Below are positions 4,692-5,458 of a DNA stretch of 5,458 nucleotides, piece after piece. Position 1 is the stretch's first letter, and every line of letters starts with the position of its first letter. Under the pieces are notes generated by a model. It searched no databases. It worked only from the letters and a program-made list of their open reading frames with translations, and had not been told where the DNA came from. A program made the position numbers and the translations under genes. The stretch comes from DASVSL01 sp036388095 (GTDB lineage: Bacteria > Patescibacteriota > Saccharimonadia > Saccharimonadales > Saccharimonadaceae). The stretch spans positions 1 through 5,458 of the forward strand of contig DASVSL010000036.1 in NCBI GenBank assembly GCA_036388095.1, in the 5' to 3' direction.

Positions 4692-5458
4692 GCGTCCTCG
4701 CTCATGACTTTTTTCAAATTGGCATCGAGGCTTCGTTTTTTGCTGCGAGATTTCTTGGGGCGCTTTTGCTTGGTGTCGCGGGCGATCCGACCGTCCTTCA
4801 TGTGGAGGATGCGAGTGGCGTACGTGGTTAGGTCGGGGTTTTGCGTCACCATCAAAATCGTGTTGCCAGCTTGGTGAATGTCGCGCAGCTCATTCATGAT
4901 GAGCTCGGATGATTTGCTGTCGAGATTGCCGGTCGGTTCGTCGGCCAGGATGATACTCGGGTCGTTCACAAGTGCCCGGGCAATGGCAACGCGCTGCAGC
5001 TGTCCACCCGATAACTGTGACGGCATGTAATATTCGCGCTCTTGGAGTTCGAAAATACCTAGCATCTTGCTAGCGCGGGCTAGCCGTTTGTGACGAAGGC
5101 CATTTTTGTAGCTGAGTGGTAAGGCGACGTTTTCAATGATATTCAGGCGGGGCAGGAGGTTGAAGCTCTGAAAAACGAAGCCGATTTGCTGAGCCCTAAT
5201 ATGGGCGCGAGTACGGTGGCTGATTTCTGCGACCGAGCGACCGGCTAAGGTATACGTGCCGTCCGATGGCGTATCCAGCAGCCCAAGAATGTTCAGCAAG
5301 GTTGTCTTGCCGCAGCCGCTCGGGCCCATGATGGCGACGAATTCTCCCTCATCAATGCTTAGATCGATGCCGTCAAGGGCGCGGGTTTCACTCTCATCAA
5401 AGCCGTATCGCTTCGTCAGATTGACGAGCTCGATGACGGGTCGAGGGGTTGGGGTATC
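4688..5458 (-). CDS. MacB/LolD-type ABC transporter ATP-binding protein (start beyond window)
   Basis: The frame stays open to the window edge with no ATG, GTG or TTG before the family N-terminus, so the start lies outside; 256 residues are visible. Visible residue 1 is Asp at the edge. Motifs in order: A-loop Tyr18 (TKRYG), Walker [10 protein letters not shown] (45-53), Q-loop FVFQSFN (94-100), signature [15 protein letters not shown] (149-163), Walker B IILADEP (169-175, catalytic Glu174) and D-loop GNLDS. The internal ATG at 5329 cannot be the start because it lies at the Walker A motif itself. Where the switch histidine is expected (VTH), the sequence reads MVTQN, with Gln206 encoded by CAA at 4843-4841. 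After the usual end (HMKDGRI) the protein continues about 30 residues with a basic tail, [11 protein letters not shown] (232-242). It supplies ATP-driven motion to the permease, overlapping it by ATGA. The subfamily assignment is secure; the cargo is unknown. Confidence 0.94.
   Translation of the reverse strand, partial: DTPTPRPVIELVNLTKRYGFDESETRALDGIDLSIDEGEFVAIMGPSGCGKTTLLNILGLLDTPSDGTYTLAGRSVAEISHRTRAHIRAQQIGFVFQSFNLLPRLNIIENVALPLSYKNGLRHKRLARASKMLGIFELQEREYYMPSQLSGGQLQRVAIARALVNDPSIILADEPTGNLDSKSSELIMNELRDIHQAGNTILMVTQNPDLTTYATRILHMKDGRIARDTKQKRPKKSRSKKRSLDANLKKVMSEDA

Noticed and set aside
5327..5329. ATG 5329 as the start of the ABC ATPase
   Set aside because: It falls immediately before Walker A, and upstream codons encode the expected A-loop and first strands, so the gene continues past the window edge.

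Overview
The window reads as an ordinary bacterial (translation code 11) chromosome segment with two blocks of genes facing each other. TGA works as a stop for at least two genes, which rules out the UGA=Gly recoding of Gracilibacteria/SR1. The combination of an archaeal-style bifunctional phosphoglucose/phosphomannose isomerase, a cupin 'HHRRAE.W' sugar-phosphate isomerase, a eukaryotic-type HAD phosphomannomutase and a small HGGH nucleotidyltransferase is reminiscent of Patescibacteria/CPR, for example Saccharibacteria. This placement is inference from gene content and is low to moderate confidence. No rRNA, tRNA, mobile element, CRISPR array or phage gene is visible.

Left block (+ strand, 1-3473): a 106-base upstream region with an extended -10 promoter motif; a bifunctional phosphoglucose/phosphomannose isomerase (107-1147); one base later, a cupin phosphomannose/phosphoheptose isomerase-like protein with an unrecognised N-terminal domain (1149-1898); a 209-base gap holding a second extended -10 motif, a possible small ORF and a possible hairpin leader; a HAD-IIB phosphomannomutase-like protein (2108-2881); a 148-base gap; and an HldE-C/TagD-like nucleotidyltransferase (3030-3473). 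Together these genes suggest conversion of fructose-6-P to mannose-6-P and then mannose-1-P, possibly followed by nucleotide activation of a sugar- or polyol-phosphate for cell-surface glycans. No GDP-mannose pyrophosphorylase or glycosyltransferase lies in the window, so the end product is not shown.

Right block (- strand, 3474-5458): a MacB/LolC-type ABC permease (3474-4691) and its ATPase (4688-5458), which is upstream on the minus strand, overlaps the permease by ATGA and runs off the right edge without a visible start. The pair should form an export or mechanotransmission-type ABC system. The ATPase has Gln where the switch histidine is expected and carries a strongly basic C-terminal tail.

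The two blocks converge with no bases between their stop codons. I did not find a clearly new multi-gene system. The points most worth a second look are the Gln H-loop, the two promoter motifs that sit almost on top of start codons (possible leaderless transcripts), the undecided 1923-2107 leader or small ORF, and the uncharacterised N-terminal domain of the cupin protein.
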